NCBI GenBank assembly: GCA_025526935.1
Contig: JAHLKD010000021.1
Span: forward strand, 310,001 to 374,000
DNA: 64,000 nt
Direction: 5' to 3'
From: Cladochytrium replicatum
Taxonomy: Eukaryota > Chytridiomycota > Chytridiomycetes > Cladochytriales > Cladochytriaceae
The position numbers and the translations under genes were made by a program. Below are positions 35,751 to 46,632 of the stretch, in pieces (within the stretch, counting starts at the first letter, position 1; each line of letters begins with the position of its first letter). The notes beneath the pieces are model-generated. The model had not been told where the DNA came from. It was given only the letters and a program-made list of their open reading frames with translations, and made no database searches.

Positions 35751-38370
35751 ATGTCGAGCCCATCAGATATCGCACTGGAAACGGCCATCATTCACTACGA
35801 GGCTTTGCGCCAATATCTAGAGTCCTACCTTGCGCAAAAGAATGCCCAATCTGGCGGAAGAAACTCCGGACAGCGCGCTTCCGCGAAAGACAAACTGACG
35901 AGACTGTCGAAGATGCAATTCGGGGAGCTATCGATGGATGTGTATGACGAATTGCAGCGGAGATTAGAGAACAGACCAGATGGTATGTGGTCACAGTGCT
36001 TCGAGTTTTATTTCGGAACAGCTATGCTGAAGGAATAATAATGGTGAATTTGTCTGTTTCTGCAGTGCCATTCCTGCAAGTGCGGGACGATTTCCACCCA
36101 AAAAGAAATCAAGCTCGGCAAAAGCTCGCCACACTCCGTAGTTCACCGTTCAGAGATCTAGCCATTGATGTGTACTACGAACTAGAAAGGCGATACCCGG
36201 AGGCAGTGACAGTTTATGTTATGAAGTATGGAGATAACTTGGGTTCCAGAGCTGGACCACAGCTGGTAGGCAACAGCTGGTCAACCAAGATAAAACGATA
36301 GTTAACATATTTTTCAGATGAGCCCTCCAGCGGACGATGGCCCACGCTCTGCGAACGCAATCCTGAGCGGTCAAAGCTCCCCTTTCCACGATTACGACTA
36401 TATGGACGCACCAATGTCTGCTGCCCCTGCTTCCGTACGAAATGGTCCAACAATGCCCCCGCAAAACATTCAAAATCCCGTAAATTTCACACGATTGGAC
36501 AACCTTATGAGCGACCTCGGCAACATGCTCACCGTCCCAAAGGCAAATGGGGTAACTCCTTCCCCTCAACGTAAAGAATCAACCTTATTGTCGTGATGTG
36601 ATAGGACGGGCAGTTCGCAGATGGAAGCCCTGAACAAATACGGCAAAAGTACGAAAATGATATCAGGAATCTGCAATTGAAGATCAAAGTGCTTGAGGAG
36701 GTGATCAGTTCGTGTGCAGAAGAGGAGATTTTGTCGACTAACAAGTTGGAACTCTTCAAAGGCATCCGGATCTTCCGCCACAGATCGTGTACGCCAGCTT
36801 GAAGAGAAGCTTTCCACACAAATTGCAGTATGTTTTTCTTATTTCCTTAATAACATTGAAGTAAATTTTCAACTCCTCAGGTCAATGATAAGCTGGAGCT
36901 GTCGTTGAGGAAGTTAGAAACGGACTATAGAAAGTTGAAAGACCAACATGAAAACTTACAAGAGGAGTACAAGCAAAAGCTTCAGGTATGCTCGAAGTTT
37001 TTATATGGTGGTTGTTTCAGATTCCAATCGAGAATTATCATTCACATAGATTCAAAATGATATGAGGGTGGATACATCCAATCTCATGGAGGAGCTCAAA
37101 CTTCAAGCCGCCAAAAATGAGGAGCTGGAGGTGGAAAACCGAAAAAGAGCAGAGAAGATCAAGCAGCTTCAGGACGAGGTGACTTTCCAATTCAAGAGTT
37201 TGTCCAGAGTGAGTGTTGAATGTTCATCCAATACAGAACAGGAAATTAGAACTGCAATTGCGAGACGAGTTCCGTGGTGGCGCATGTAAGTCTCAGTATC
37301 ACCATTCTAAGGCCAATCAAGTTAACGCAACTCTGGAGACATGAGCCCTCCGAGTAGCAGAACGCCCGGTCCATCTTCACAGGGAGAAGACGATGGAGGA
37401 ATCATTGATCGGGAGCGCGTTTCCGCATATCAGAATGCGGTCGAGGATCTGTTGCGAAATGCTAGGTAAATGCTTCAATTAGCAAGTGCAAAGATGTGCT
37501 AATGCGGTTAAATTTGCAGGAGCGACAATCCCACCACTGTCCTTGTAGCTATGAAGTCGATAGTCATGGCCTGCAAGTCAATAACAGAGGATACGGAAGC
37601 ATATGAGCAGGCTGCTGCGTCCGATACCCCAACAGTTCCACCCTTGAGAGCAGAGGACCGAGAGCATCTTTCCGACTTGAAAGATAGGCTGTCTAATGCC
37701 CTCACCGCGCTCATGGCTGCCGCAAAGATGCATGCTACATCGCATGGTGCCAGCCTGGTTGCAACGCTGGACGCTGCTGCTAGCAATTTAACAGCTTCGA
37801 TTGTCGAGCTCGTTAGACTCTTGAGATTGAAGGGTGAGTGCCGTGGATCGAACGGCGATAATTCCGCTGTGTTTGAGCTCGACGAACTTAAGGTGACTGC
37901 TTGTATATGTCTCTATGCCACCCCAGTCTAAATATTGTCGGCACAGGCTTTCCTGGAGAGACAAACGGACGATATCGTCCAAGCAATTCAAACCCTCTTG
38001 TCCGCGATGAGACAAACAAGTACGCTGGGGCAAGAGTTTGCGGATACAGTGCGCACCATTACGTCCATTGTCGAAAACTTGGTCGACGTGTCACGTTCGA
38101 CCTTTGCAAACAAACCATCAGCTGCTTCTTTCCGCGGTGTTGGTGAAAGCATTCTTAGGGCACTGGAGGAGTCTAACCGCAGCTTGGACGAGCTGGGAAC
38201 CAGCTTAATAAATGGAGGTCCAAATCAGTCAAAGACACAGAAGCAGCGCCTTGCAAGCTCTAGTTATGAAATTGCAAAGGTACATGTTAGGTTTTTGGTA
38301 AATTATGGTCACTAATTCCATTCTCTTTAATAATCAGTACGTTAAGGAATTGATCAGCCTCATTGAGTGA
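35751..38370 (+). CDS. SPA2: Spa2-like polarisome scaffold, paralogue B
   Basis: Second full-length Spa2-type protein. The SHD pair is clear: QRASAKDKLTRLSKMQFGEL and MDVYDELQRR in exon 1 (about 35870-35960), then FLQVRDDFHPKRNQARQKLA and FRDLAIDVYYELERRYP in exon 2 (about 36070-36200). A Pro/Ser spacer, an FTRLDNLMSDLGNML helix (about 36486-36535), coiled coil over several exons (about 36610-37280) and the C-terminal module follow: YQNAVEDLLRNA, VLVAMKSIVMACKSITEDTE, and a last exon ending SSSYEIAKYVKELISLIE with TGA at 38368-38370. Intron positions relative to motifs match those of the copy at 20742-23497 at several points, so the two arose by duplication of an intron-bearing gene. The C-terminal module lacks the Arg/Ser insert of copy A. 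ATG 35751 is the first in frame. Confidence 0.87.
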
Positions 38371-38492
38371 AATGTGTCATTGACTATCTGAAACGCTTGA
38401 TGCAAATTCATGTGCTTTGTTTGTCGTATGAGGCGCCAGACCAAGGAGGACAGCTCCTTTGATTCTTCCACCTCATCTTTCTGAGGCAATTG

Positions 38493-38515
38493 CCCCCCCC
38501 CCCCCCCCCCCCCCC
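38493..38515. repeat. Homopolymer tract of 23 C
   Basis: An uninterrupted run of 23 cytosines, followed by ACCCACCCC, lies in the spacer between the SPA2 paralogue B stop (38370) and the DHX34 start (38656). Such a run is prone to slippage, so its length may be a sequencing estimate. On the minus strand it is a poly-G run that could form a G-quadruplex. Confidence 0.95.
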
Positions 38516-38655
38516 ACCCACCCCAACTTTGCATAGATCTGCTTTCTTGATTTGGGTTTGTATCCTTTGCGGTTTGGGTTACCCAGAATGGGTCTAAGTG
38601 TATAATACAATCGACCTGATTGCACTTCTGAGTTCTTATATCACGTGATCAAGTG

Positions 38656-41600
38656 ATGCGAGAATACCGGTACGACAAGGATGGGCGGCTTCGTCCGGAG
38701 ACCGATCGGGAGAGAACTGAGCGTGAACAGGCAACTGCAGGACAACCTCGGCGAGCCCCGACCCGTGACGGCGGACAGGTGTGTTGTTTTGTTCGAATGA
38801 ATTTTTGGTTCAGCTGGAATGGAACATGAAGCATGAAATCAAAATACTACAATTACATTTCATCTGAGCTATTCATTATCCAGGAGGATGAACCAATCTG
38901 GGGCCGTAAAGCAGGTGATTCAGAGCTGATTGTACAACCAGTCGATTGTTGAACAAGCAAAACAGACAGATTGATGTTTGGGTCTCGCGATTCCTTTCCC
39001 CTGGCGAAGTTCCGACGTTCTGATCCAGAGTACGACGAATTCAAACAGTTCTATCAGAAGTTTATGGATTTCCGCAAATCCACTGTCGGTCGACAGCAAC
39101 CTGAGGGTGATCAAGCGTTGATTTCGCAAGCACTCTATTTATTCGATGAATACAAGCAAAAACAAAGAACGCAGCTCAAAAGGAAGATCGAGAAGGTATA
39201 GTGTTGATTCGCGCCAGACCGTTTGACCAATCGCCGTCATAGGATCGACAGAATCTTCCAATCAAAGCACTCTCCAACGAGATCGTTGAGGCCGTAAAGG
39301 CGAACAAGGTGGTCCTCATTGCAGGCGCGTCGATTTTTGTAAAATGAAATTCAAATGGAATAACAGCTCTCAAAATCTTCCAGCTGACACCGGAGCAGGA
39401 AAGTCAACACAAGTAATCAGAATTCAGAGTTGCGATTGGAATATTTGATACAACGTTTTTATAAACAGGTACCACAGTATCTCTTGGATGCTGGGTTCGA
39501 TCGAATTGCGGTTACACAACCGAGGAGGATAGCATGTTTTTCCCTTGCTCGCCGTGTTGCGTAAGCAGGCGATATCAAGGTTGACCTATTCTCACGGAAG
39601 TTGTGTAGCCATGAAATGATGGACGAAAAAGGGACCACCATTGGCTACAAAGTAAGCTGAACGACCATATACCACATAAGTGTGCTGATAATTGGAACGA
39701 GAGGTCCGTTTTGAAGGAACCAGAACTGCAACTACGAAAGTACTTTTCTTGACAGAGGTGGAAATTGCCGATCTGTGCACTTCTTCACAGCTAACTCCTT
39801 TTCCCTAGGGCGTACTATTACGACAGTTTGCTTCTGATCCAATCTTGTCTAGCTATGATGTCATAGTTGTTGATGAAGGTACTTGCGCATGCTGATTCAC
39901 ACTCACTTCTTACGGATATTATTCCTTTTTTTAGTTCACGAGCGTCACATTACCGGTACCCAATTCCCGCAATTTTCATCATTGATTAACTCTTAATCAA
40001 AGGGGACTTCCTACTTGGCGTACTGAAGTCGCTGATCTCTAATCCGGCCGCTAGTCCCAACTTGCGCTTGATCCTTATGTCCGCAACCATCAACATTGAG
40101 CTATTTTCTCGATTTTTTGACAACGCTCCAGTGATACGAGTTCCTGGAAGGATGCATCCAGTTCTGATTGAGTATATGCCAATCAATGATGAAGATGATC
40201 CAAATCTGTGCGATGAGAAACGACGAGCTGATTTTACAGGATCTGTTCCAGCAAAACCGGTGAAGCTTACATCAGGTAATTAATTAATTTGTCCACCAAC
40301 TTTTTCTCTTCTTAATACCAGCTTAGCACCATTCAGAAGAATCATGGAACGAATAGACTTCAAAATCCCAATGACCGAGCGTGGTGACTTGCTTATCTTT
40401 TTGAGTGGCATGAACGAAATAACTGCTCTCGAGGACGAACTTCGAGCATATGCTCAGGAAACAAAGTAAGAACAAACGTTCTGATGGCATAGATTCTGAG
40501 GTTGGATAAAAGGCGATGGATCATTTTGAAGTTGCATAGTACTCTATCTGTCAGTGAACAAGATAAGGTGTTTGATATTGCTCCGTCTGGAGTGAGAAAG
40601 TGCATTCTGTCGACAAACATAGCAGGTCAGACTCGTAACATTAACTTATATCGTCTGACTCAGATTCGATTTCCAACAGAGACTAGTGTCACCATTGGTA
40701 CGTAAAATAGAGCTTGAGCGAACAAGCTCATGACTCATTCACAATCAAAATAGATGGTATTCGCTTCATTGTTGATTCTGGGAAAGTCAAGGAAATGGCT
40801 TATGACCCAATCTCGCATATGTCCCGTTTGTCTGAATATTGGATATCCAAGTCGAGTGCAAAGCAGCGTGCAGGAAGAGCTGGTCGAACTGGTCCCGGTG
40901 AAGTAGGGCGATGTTTTTATACTTTTGGCTCACTGCTGAATAATGGCAAGTGTTTTCGTTTTTACAGCAAGAAAGAGTACGAGAACTTTGCAGAGTTTCC
41001 TGTACCAGAACTCCTCAGGAGCCCCTTGCAGAGCGTGTTGCTTCAGATCGAAGCTTATGGACTGGGACCTTTGCATAAATTCCCGTTTCTTGAATCGCCC
41101 ACTGAAGAAGCGATAGAACATGCAATTGATTCGTTGGTTGATCTTCAGGCTCTCAAACCTACCGATCTGCATGGAGACGATGGAAGCACGAGTGTGGTTT
41201 CGTCTGATTTGAAGATAACAAGCTTAGGGCGAATGTTGGCGTTCCTTCCTATCGATGTCGTCCTGGGCAAAATGCTCGTATTGGCTTCAGTGGGTGATTG
41301 TTTGAAACTTTGTGGTATGGACTAATCAAACATAGATCAGCGACGTGGTGTATCCAACCATTGTAATTGCAGCAGCGTTGACAGTTCAGAGTCCTTTCGT
41401 GAAAGTTCCGGAGAATAGAACAGATATTTTGCACGTATGTCCCGTGCGATGTGAACACTAGGCCTTTAATTTACTTTCTGCTTTAAGCGCCGACGTCAAT
41501 TAATGTCAGAGCATGGGGACCCAATTACTCTTCTTAACATTTTCTCCGAATGGTTGAGAGTAAAAGCAGAAGGAAATGAGAGTTCCAAGGGATGGTGTCG

Positions 41601-43642
41601 CAGACACGGGCTCGAAGAGCAACGACTTTACGAAATGGTCAAGTTGAAACAGCAGTACGAGGATATACTGGAAGAGATGGGGCTTGTCTTGCGCCCTAAA
41701 GATGAAGACAGCGACGATGTTGACAGCTTTGAGGACGACTCTAATAACCATGGATCACGTCGAAAGAGAAAACGGCGTCCTGATATTGATTTGGACTGGA
41801 GGGTACTGCTTTTGCATACCTCATGATGAAGATCATGACAATTGATCAATACTCCTCATTAGGATCCCGCATATCGCAAGCGCCGTGAGCAGCAGCAAAT
41901 GCTGAGGAGGCAGAAGCGGGAGCAAGCAACAGGAAAGCGCAAGCTGCTGAAGCTTGATTTTGAAAACGAAGATGACGGGGCAGTGGTGGATGACTCCATG
42001 ATTGTGGAGAATCCCGAAGGTAATAGATGGCTACTCATGAATCATGTGCTTTCCTACTTAAGCACCTTCAGATGTTTCTGAAATGTCTATTGACGCACTC
42101 GACTTTGCTCTGAAGCAAAATGCAACAGAGCTGCTCCTCGGATCTGACGTCGAGAGCTTAACACCGCGGGACCTTCGTTTACTCAAGCTTATTGTCTGTT
42201 CTGGTCTCTATCCACACCTGGCACTCCCAGATGAAGGAAACTTGCGTCGATTGCCAAACATGAGGGAAGGGGGACGGGGAATTGGCGGAAAAGATCACAT
42301 GTATCACACAAAGCAAAAGCGATTTGTGTCTATGCATCCAACAAGCGTGTATTCGGAAAAGCCAGAATGGGTCTGGAGTGGGCATGAGCAGGAAGGTAAG
42401 AAACTGTGCCCACAAATAAAGATTATTATTGAGAAATGCCTAGACAAATCAAAACAGGAAAGAGAAGAAGAAAAGCACCAATCTCTGGAGGATCTTCATC
42501 GCAAACCAGACATCTCTGACTTGTTATGCTATGTCGAGTTGTTGGAGACTAACAAACCTTACTTAACGAATGTCCTGAGAGTCCCCGGAGTTGCAGTTTG
42601 TCTCCTCTTTGCAAAGCGAAGTATGCTGTGGAAGTGAGCTTGGGGTAACTGTATGCTTACAATTTCAAGTTGACATTGCTTATAGTTTGGCTGATTGTGT
42701 TGTCGATGGGTGGTTGCAGCTACATTTCCCCTCAGAAGAAATTGCGGCGAAAACACTGCTGTTTGGGAATTGGGTGCGGTGTGCTTGGGACCTCGTGATT
42801 AATCAAAAGCTGCACCGAGTGAAAGGAGAAGCTGGAAAAGAAGCGAAACCTTCAATTGATAAAGAAATTGGAGGGGAGAGCAGCTGGGGAAGTCTTGTTG
42901 GAACAGCAATTGATGAGAATTCCGCGATATCATCATCGAGTAAATTAAGAGGAACATCTGTCTCGGATTGGAGTAACTTTGCATTCATCCCACCTTCGAT
43001 TCGGAGAATGCGGTCAGATTGGGAACATGCTGTTGTATTTCATGGAATCGCAGATTTTGCAGACGTGGCTCCAGAGGATGTGTCAGGTATGCATTAATTT
43101 TTGTCGAGCTAGATCTCCATTGTTGCCCTTTGCCTGCTGACTTACCCTTCTGCAGATAGACTCGCAGAATTTCTGGATCTCGGTAGGCAGTGCACTGTCA
43201 ATCGATTAAAGATCCTGGATGTACCCAAATTGGTGAGTTATTTTGTCGTAATGCACAATATGCTCCTATGCTTAGCACGTCCTCCTTTTATTCTCTTTTA
43301 GTTTGGTTATGATCCTTACAAAAGAGCAGATGAAGTACCTGTGGTACATGTCACACCATCCGTGAGGTTCTTCCCAAAGAACCTCCAAAGCATTACTGCT
43401 CGAATCAGCAAAAGGCTTCTTCTCCCTGATGTTGAGCTGTATTCTCCACCACAGAACAGAAGCATACCAGAAACTGTTAGGTTGGATGATGTTCTAACGA
43501 AGGACCACAACATGCCCAGGAGCTCCATACATCTGCAGGATAAACTTGGATCCAATCGGAAAAGCTTTGAATGTCCCAAGTGTGAGAAGTCTTTTCTTTT
43601 CACCTCTGTAGAGATACTCAAACATCGCAAAAGCTGTGCATA
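38656..43642 (+). CDS. DHX34: DHX34-like DEAH/RHA-family RNA helicase with C-terminal C2H2 finger
   Basis: Superfamily 2 RNA helicase. In animals DHX34 takes part in nonsense-mediated decay. Motifs in order: N-terminal [37 protein letters not shown]; motif [17 protein letters not shown] (about 39390-39490, across an intron); [15 protein letters not shown]; motif II DEVHERH (intron inside, about 39870-39950); motif [20 protein letters not shown] (about 40068-40115); [45 protein letters not shown]-type block; motif [17 protein letters not shown] (about 40858-40902). Then come [26 protein letters not shown]-type sequence (here GWCRRHG), [19 protein letters not shown]-type, [17 protein letters not shown] and [17 protein letters not shown]. 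The final exon ends in [20 protein letters not shown], a zinc finger matching the DHX34 C-terminus, with TAA 43640-43642. The DEVH box, rather than DEAH, also fits DHX34. More than a dozen introns are implied. ATG 38656 starts a short exon; later starts are possible. Confidence 0.9.
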
Positions 43643-43716
43643 AGACTACGAACGAGTTTGCAAATGTGAATGATGTTCAAAGCAATATAGTCACCAAATT
43701 CTGGATCCAAACACAA

Positions 43717-43772
43717 TTTTAGCTCTGCTGCAGCTACCATAACTGCTCTAGGTTCCGATTCCTGGCCCAGTT
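43717..43772. repeat. Diverged direct repeat, copy 1 (partner at 44456-44511)
   Basis: Landmarks shared in order with 44456-44511: TTTAGCTCTGCTGCAGCTA versus TTTAGCTGTACTGTAGCTA, then an AC-ACTGCTC/AC-ACAGCTC step, AGGTTCCG and TGGCCCAGT. On the minus strand both read as similar peptides (GQESEPRAV and GQETEPGAV). The 739-base offset and imperfect match point to an old element. Confidence 0.7.
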
Positions 43773-44455
43773 GAATATGAGGTGATGTCAAAGCAAAAAT
43801 CCCTTGTTGCACACAAGCATTCTGTCGCCATTACAAATCAAGGCTGGAATTGCCTAACCAGGAAGACTGCGGTTAATGAGTGTTTGGTTGATGGTTCCAC
43901 TGTCTCCACACTAAGGATTGGCAGGTTGTTGGGTGTTCCGGGTCGGGTTCAGGTTCATTGACAACATGTACCTGATCCATTAGGCAGGTTTTCAGGAAAG
44001 GTTTTCAGGTTGGATCCGGTTCTGGTGTCAGGTCCAGAAGCAAACCCTTATCAGGTTGAGCTTTAGACCTGTGTAAAACACAATCTCATAAGAAAAGATA
44101 GAAAAGAAGCCATTTGTATTTTCTGTCCACGCAGACACTTTCCAAGGACAATGGAGGCTTTGTAACAAATTTTTTTCTATCCACAACAGACCTACAGAGC
44201 TGCACTTTCTGTCCACACGAATACTTTCCAAGAAGACACGATCAAGATTTTGTTTTACCTTCTTCTAGTTCAAAGTTAAAACACAAAACAGACAGGGTCA
44301 TGGTTGGGTATGGGTTTCGATAACTGTGGGTCCTGGTTTGGTGCTACTACCCGCAGTGACCCAGCAGGTCCCCAGACATACACGACCGGAAATTCGAGTT
44401 TTTGGGTTGGTTCACTGTTAAAAACCAAGGGCTTCTCCTGGCAGCGGTAGGGCGT

Positions 44456-44511
44456 GTTTAGCTGTACTGTAGCTAGCACAACAGCTCCAGGTTCCGTCTC
44501 TTGGCCCAGTA
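44456..44511. repeat. Diverged direct repeat, copy 2 (partner at 43717-43772)
   Basis: See the partner copy for the shared landmarks. A second short pair lies between them: TTTCTGTCCACGCAGACACT at about 44120 and TTTCTGTCCACACGAATACT at about 44208, each followed by TTCCAAG. Confidence 0.7.
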
Positions 44512-45241
44512 CCTGTTCTCCCATGTGTGTGTATATGCCTAATACTCAGACAGGCTGTACACTACACCCAAGCTGGTCAGGCAACCAGGGAATGCTGTGG
44601 TCAAAGACATTGGTCAGATCAACTCAAAGGACCAAGCCACACCACATTCCCCACTTATGCCACCATCACTCCACACAGAACCTGCCAAACATGGAAATAA
44701 ATACATGAAATACAAGTCCATAAATAAGAACGAAGAGGGATTGACAAAAAAACTCTCAGGTCAAAGAGAAAAAAGACACCCCAAAGGATAACCCATATAG
44801 CAAACAGTCTGACATGCTAGTTTTTAACACTTCGCCCAAAATGCTGGATTATAATTGGAAACCAGGTTGGAATGCCCCAGACATCAATGATGCCAAAAAC
44901 ATGTCATTCCAGCTTGGAGCAGGCACACAGCAATAACAGCTGGAAGCCCAGTAATTTCAGGCATTGTTTACAAACATGCAGCAACATACGGTTTGCATTC
45001 CTTTTTCTCGAGTCAGTTTCCCACGCGCCACATACTTTGCCCCGTCTTTCTTTTTCTGCCTATCCACCAGCCACTCGTTGTCCTTTTCCTGTCTTCGGAG
45101 TTCAGGTTTGTTCGGTGGGAATCTCCGTATTGAATTCATATTGACACTCTGTTTCAGGGCTCACTCGACGAGGACGTCTTACTTTATTGTTAGGCTAGTC
45201 AACAACTCTGAACTTTTGACGATACTGCATCGTTGCCAAAC

Positions 45242-45836
45242 ATGCAGATCTTCGTTAAGACCCTCACGGGTAAGACTATCACCCTCGAGGTGGAGTCGTC
45301 GGACACTATCGACAACGTGAAGCAGAAGATCCAGGATAAGGAAGGAATTCCCCCTGACCAGCAGCGCCTTATCTTCGCCGGCAAGCAGCTCGAGGATGGC
45401 CGCACTCTCTCTGGTGAGTTTTGTGTGAAAGAATCATCAATGGGCGATATAGTAACAATTTTCTATTCTGTTTTTCGCAGACTACAACATTCAGAAGGAA
45501 TCGACCTTGCACTTGGTGCTCCGCCTTCGTGGTGGTGCCAAGAAGAGGAAGAAGAAGACTTACACTACCCCCAAGAAGATTAAGCACAAGAGGAAGAAGG
45601 TTAAGCTTGCTATCCTCAAGTACTATAAGGTGGACAACAACGGAAAGATCACTCGTCTCCGTCGTGAGTGCCCCGCTGACACCTGCGGTGCTGGGGTGTT
45701 CATGGCCACCCACGCCGACCGGCAGGTAAGGACTCAATATTTAGATCGCGTATATAAGCTGACCCGCTTTCATCAAACAAAGTACTGTGGCAAGTGCGGT
45801 CTTACCTACGTGTACAAGAAGGGTGGTGAAGCCTAA
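45242..45836 (+). CDS. RPS31: Ubiquitin-ribosomal protein eS31 (S27a) fusion
   Basis: Precursor cut after the LRLRGG of ubiquitin to release ubiquitin and the small-subunit protein eS31. Exon 1 (45242-45413) encodes [20 protein letters not shown] through RTLS. Intron 45414-45480. Exon 2 (45481-45725) starts [19 protein letters not shown], then the basic eS31 part [20 protein letters not shown] and the first zinc cysteines in [16 protein letters not shown]. Intron 45726-45782. Exon 3 closes with [17 protein letters not shown] and TAA at 45834-45836. The four cysteines of the zinc ribbon are present. Ubiquitin has Gln at position 28 ([10 protein letters not shown]), where yeast has Ser and animals Ala, with the lysines K27, K29, K48 and K63 kept. 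An open frame begins nine bases earlier at a TTG, but ATG 45242 is certain from the protein. Confidence 0.98.
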
Positions 45837-46038
45837 GTGATTTCTCGGTATTTGTTGTTCGCCAATACACGTCCCGTCTATAAAAATTTTCCGTCCATAT
45901 CTTTTTTCTTAAATTCCCCAAGTCAAATTTTGCGCCCATTGCCACATTGATGTGCCAACAGCCAACACATCAGTTTCAGCAGACACTGGATTGACTGGGG
46001 ATATAACTGTATGACAAGTGGGCCTTCATTTTGAGACG

Positions 46039-46632
46039 ATGATGCCGTCGACACCCGTCAGCACCGTAACACCTCTGGCGGAGAATAAAAGTCCGCCTTC
46101 ACTTTCCTCTCTTCCATCTCCGCCAACATCTCCTGCAAAAACAAAAAGCGCAATGAAACGAAACTCCCAGTCGCCCTCACAAAACTCCACGCAAACTCCT
46201 GGTGTACTCATCACTCTCAACTACCACGACTTTCCCTCACTCCGCTATGTTCCGCCACCGGTTCGAACAGTCGCTATTCCAGGCGTCGGCCTCACCACAG
46301 GCCCCTGCTTCGTAGACTTACCTCCGCCACCAACTGTTCCGTTAATACACACAGCACCACCACCTCTTGCGTGGCTTCCGGCGCGAAGATCATGGTGTTC
46401 GCCGGAGTACACATGCAGACCTCGGCCAGAGCCGCTCCTCGCAGCGTACGTGCAGGCGAAATCGCGACCACAGCTTATAACGTCGGTGCCGAAGACATAC
46501 TCGATGGACGAAGGTTGCAGCCCTGTCAGCATTGTCACGATTTCGAGTTGCCCGTCTTCAGCGTCGCTCTCATCCTGTCCCGATACTGAAACTTCATCGC
46601 GCCAAAGTGGAGATTCGTCGAACGATCCTTAA
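46039..46632 (+). CDS. Hypothetical Pro/Ser-rich protein
   Basis: An intronless frame of about 197 codons from the ATG pair at 46039/46042 to TAA 46630-46632. I do not recognise it. The N-terminal 60 residues are Ser/Pro/Thr-rich (LSSLPSPPTSPAKTKSAMKR). A central segment reads GVLITLNYHDFPSLRYVPPP and VAIPGVGLTTGPCFVDLPPP, and the tail is Ser/Cys-rich. No signal peptide or membrane helix is evident. The codon pattern and the proline-rich middle look coding rather than random, but there is no family match to confirm it. Confidence 0.5.
   Translation: MMPSTPVSTVTPLAENKSPPSLSSLPSPPTSPAKTKSAMKRNSQSPSQNSTQTPGVLITLNYHDFPSLRYVPPPVRTVAIPGVGLTTGPCFVDLPPPPTVPLIHTAPPPLAWLPARRSWCSPEYTCRPRPEPLLAAYVQAKSRPQLITSVPKTYSMDEGCSPVSIVTISSCPSSASLSSCPDTETSSRQSGDSSNDP

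Larger units (their letters stand above)
43643..45241. other. Gene-poor region with diverged direct repeats
   Basis: About 1.6 kb without a credible gene. Two pairs of diverged direct repeats occur, described separately. Around 43915-44060 the sequence is a run of GGTT/CAGG words (GGCAGG, GGTTCAGG, GGTTTTCAGG), similar in flavour to 50230-50450. The last 250 bases are C/T-rich and should be the promoter and leader of the ubiquitin-ribosomal protein gene. The repeats suggest remnants of a mobile or duplicated element, but no coding trace of a transposase was found. Confidence 0.5.
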
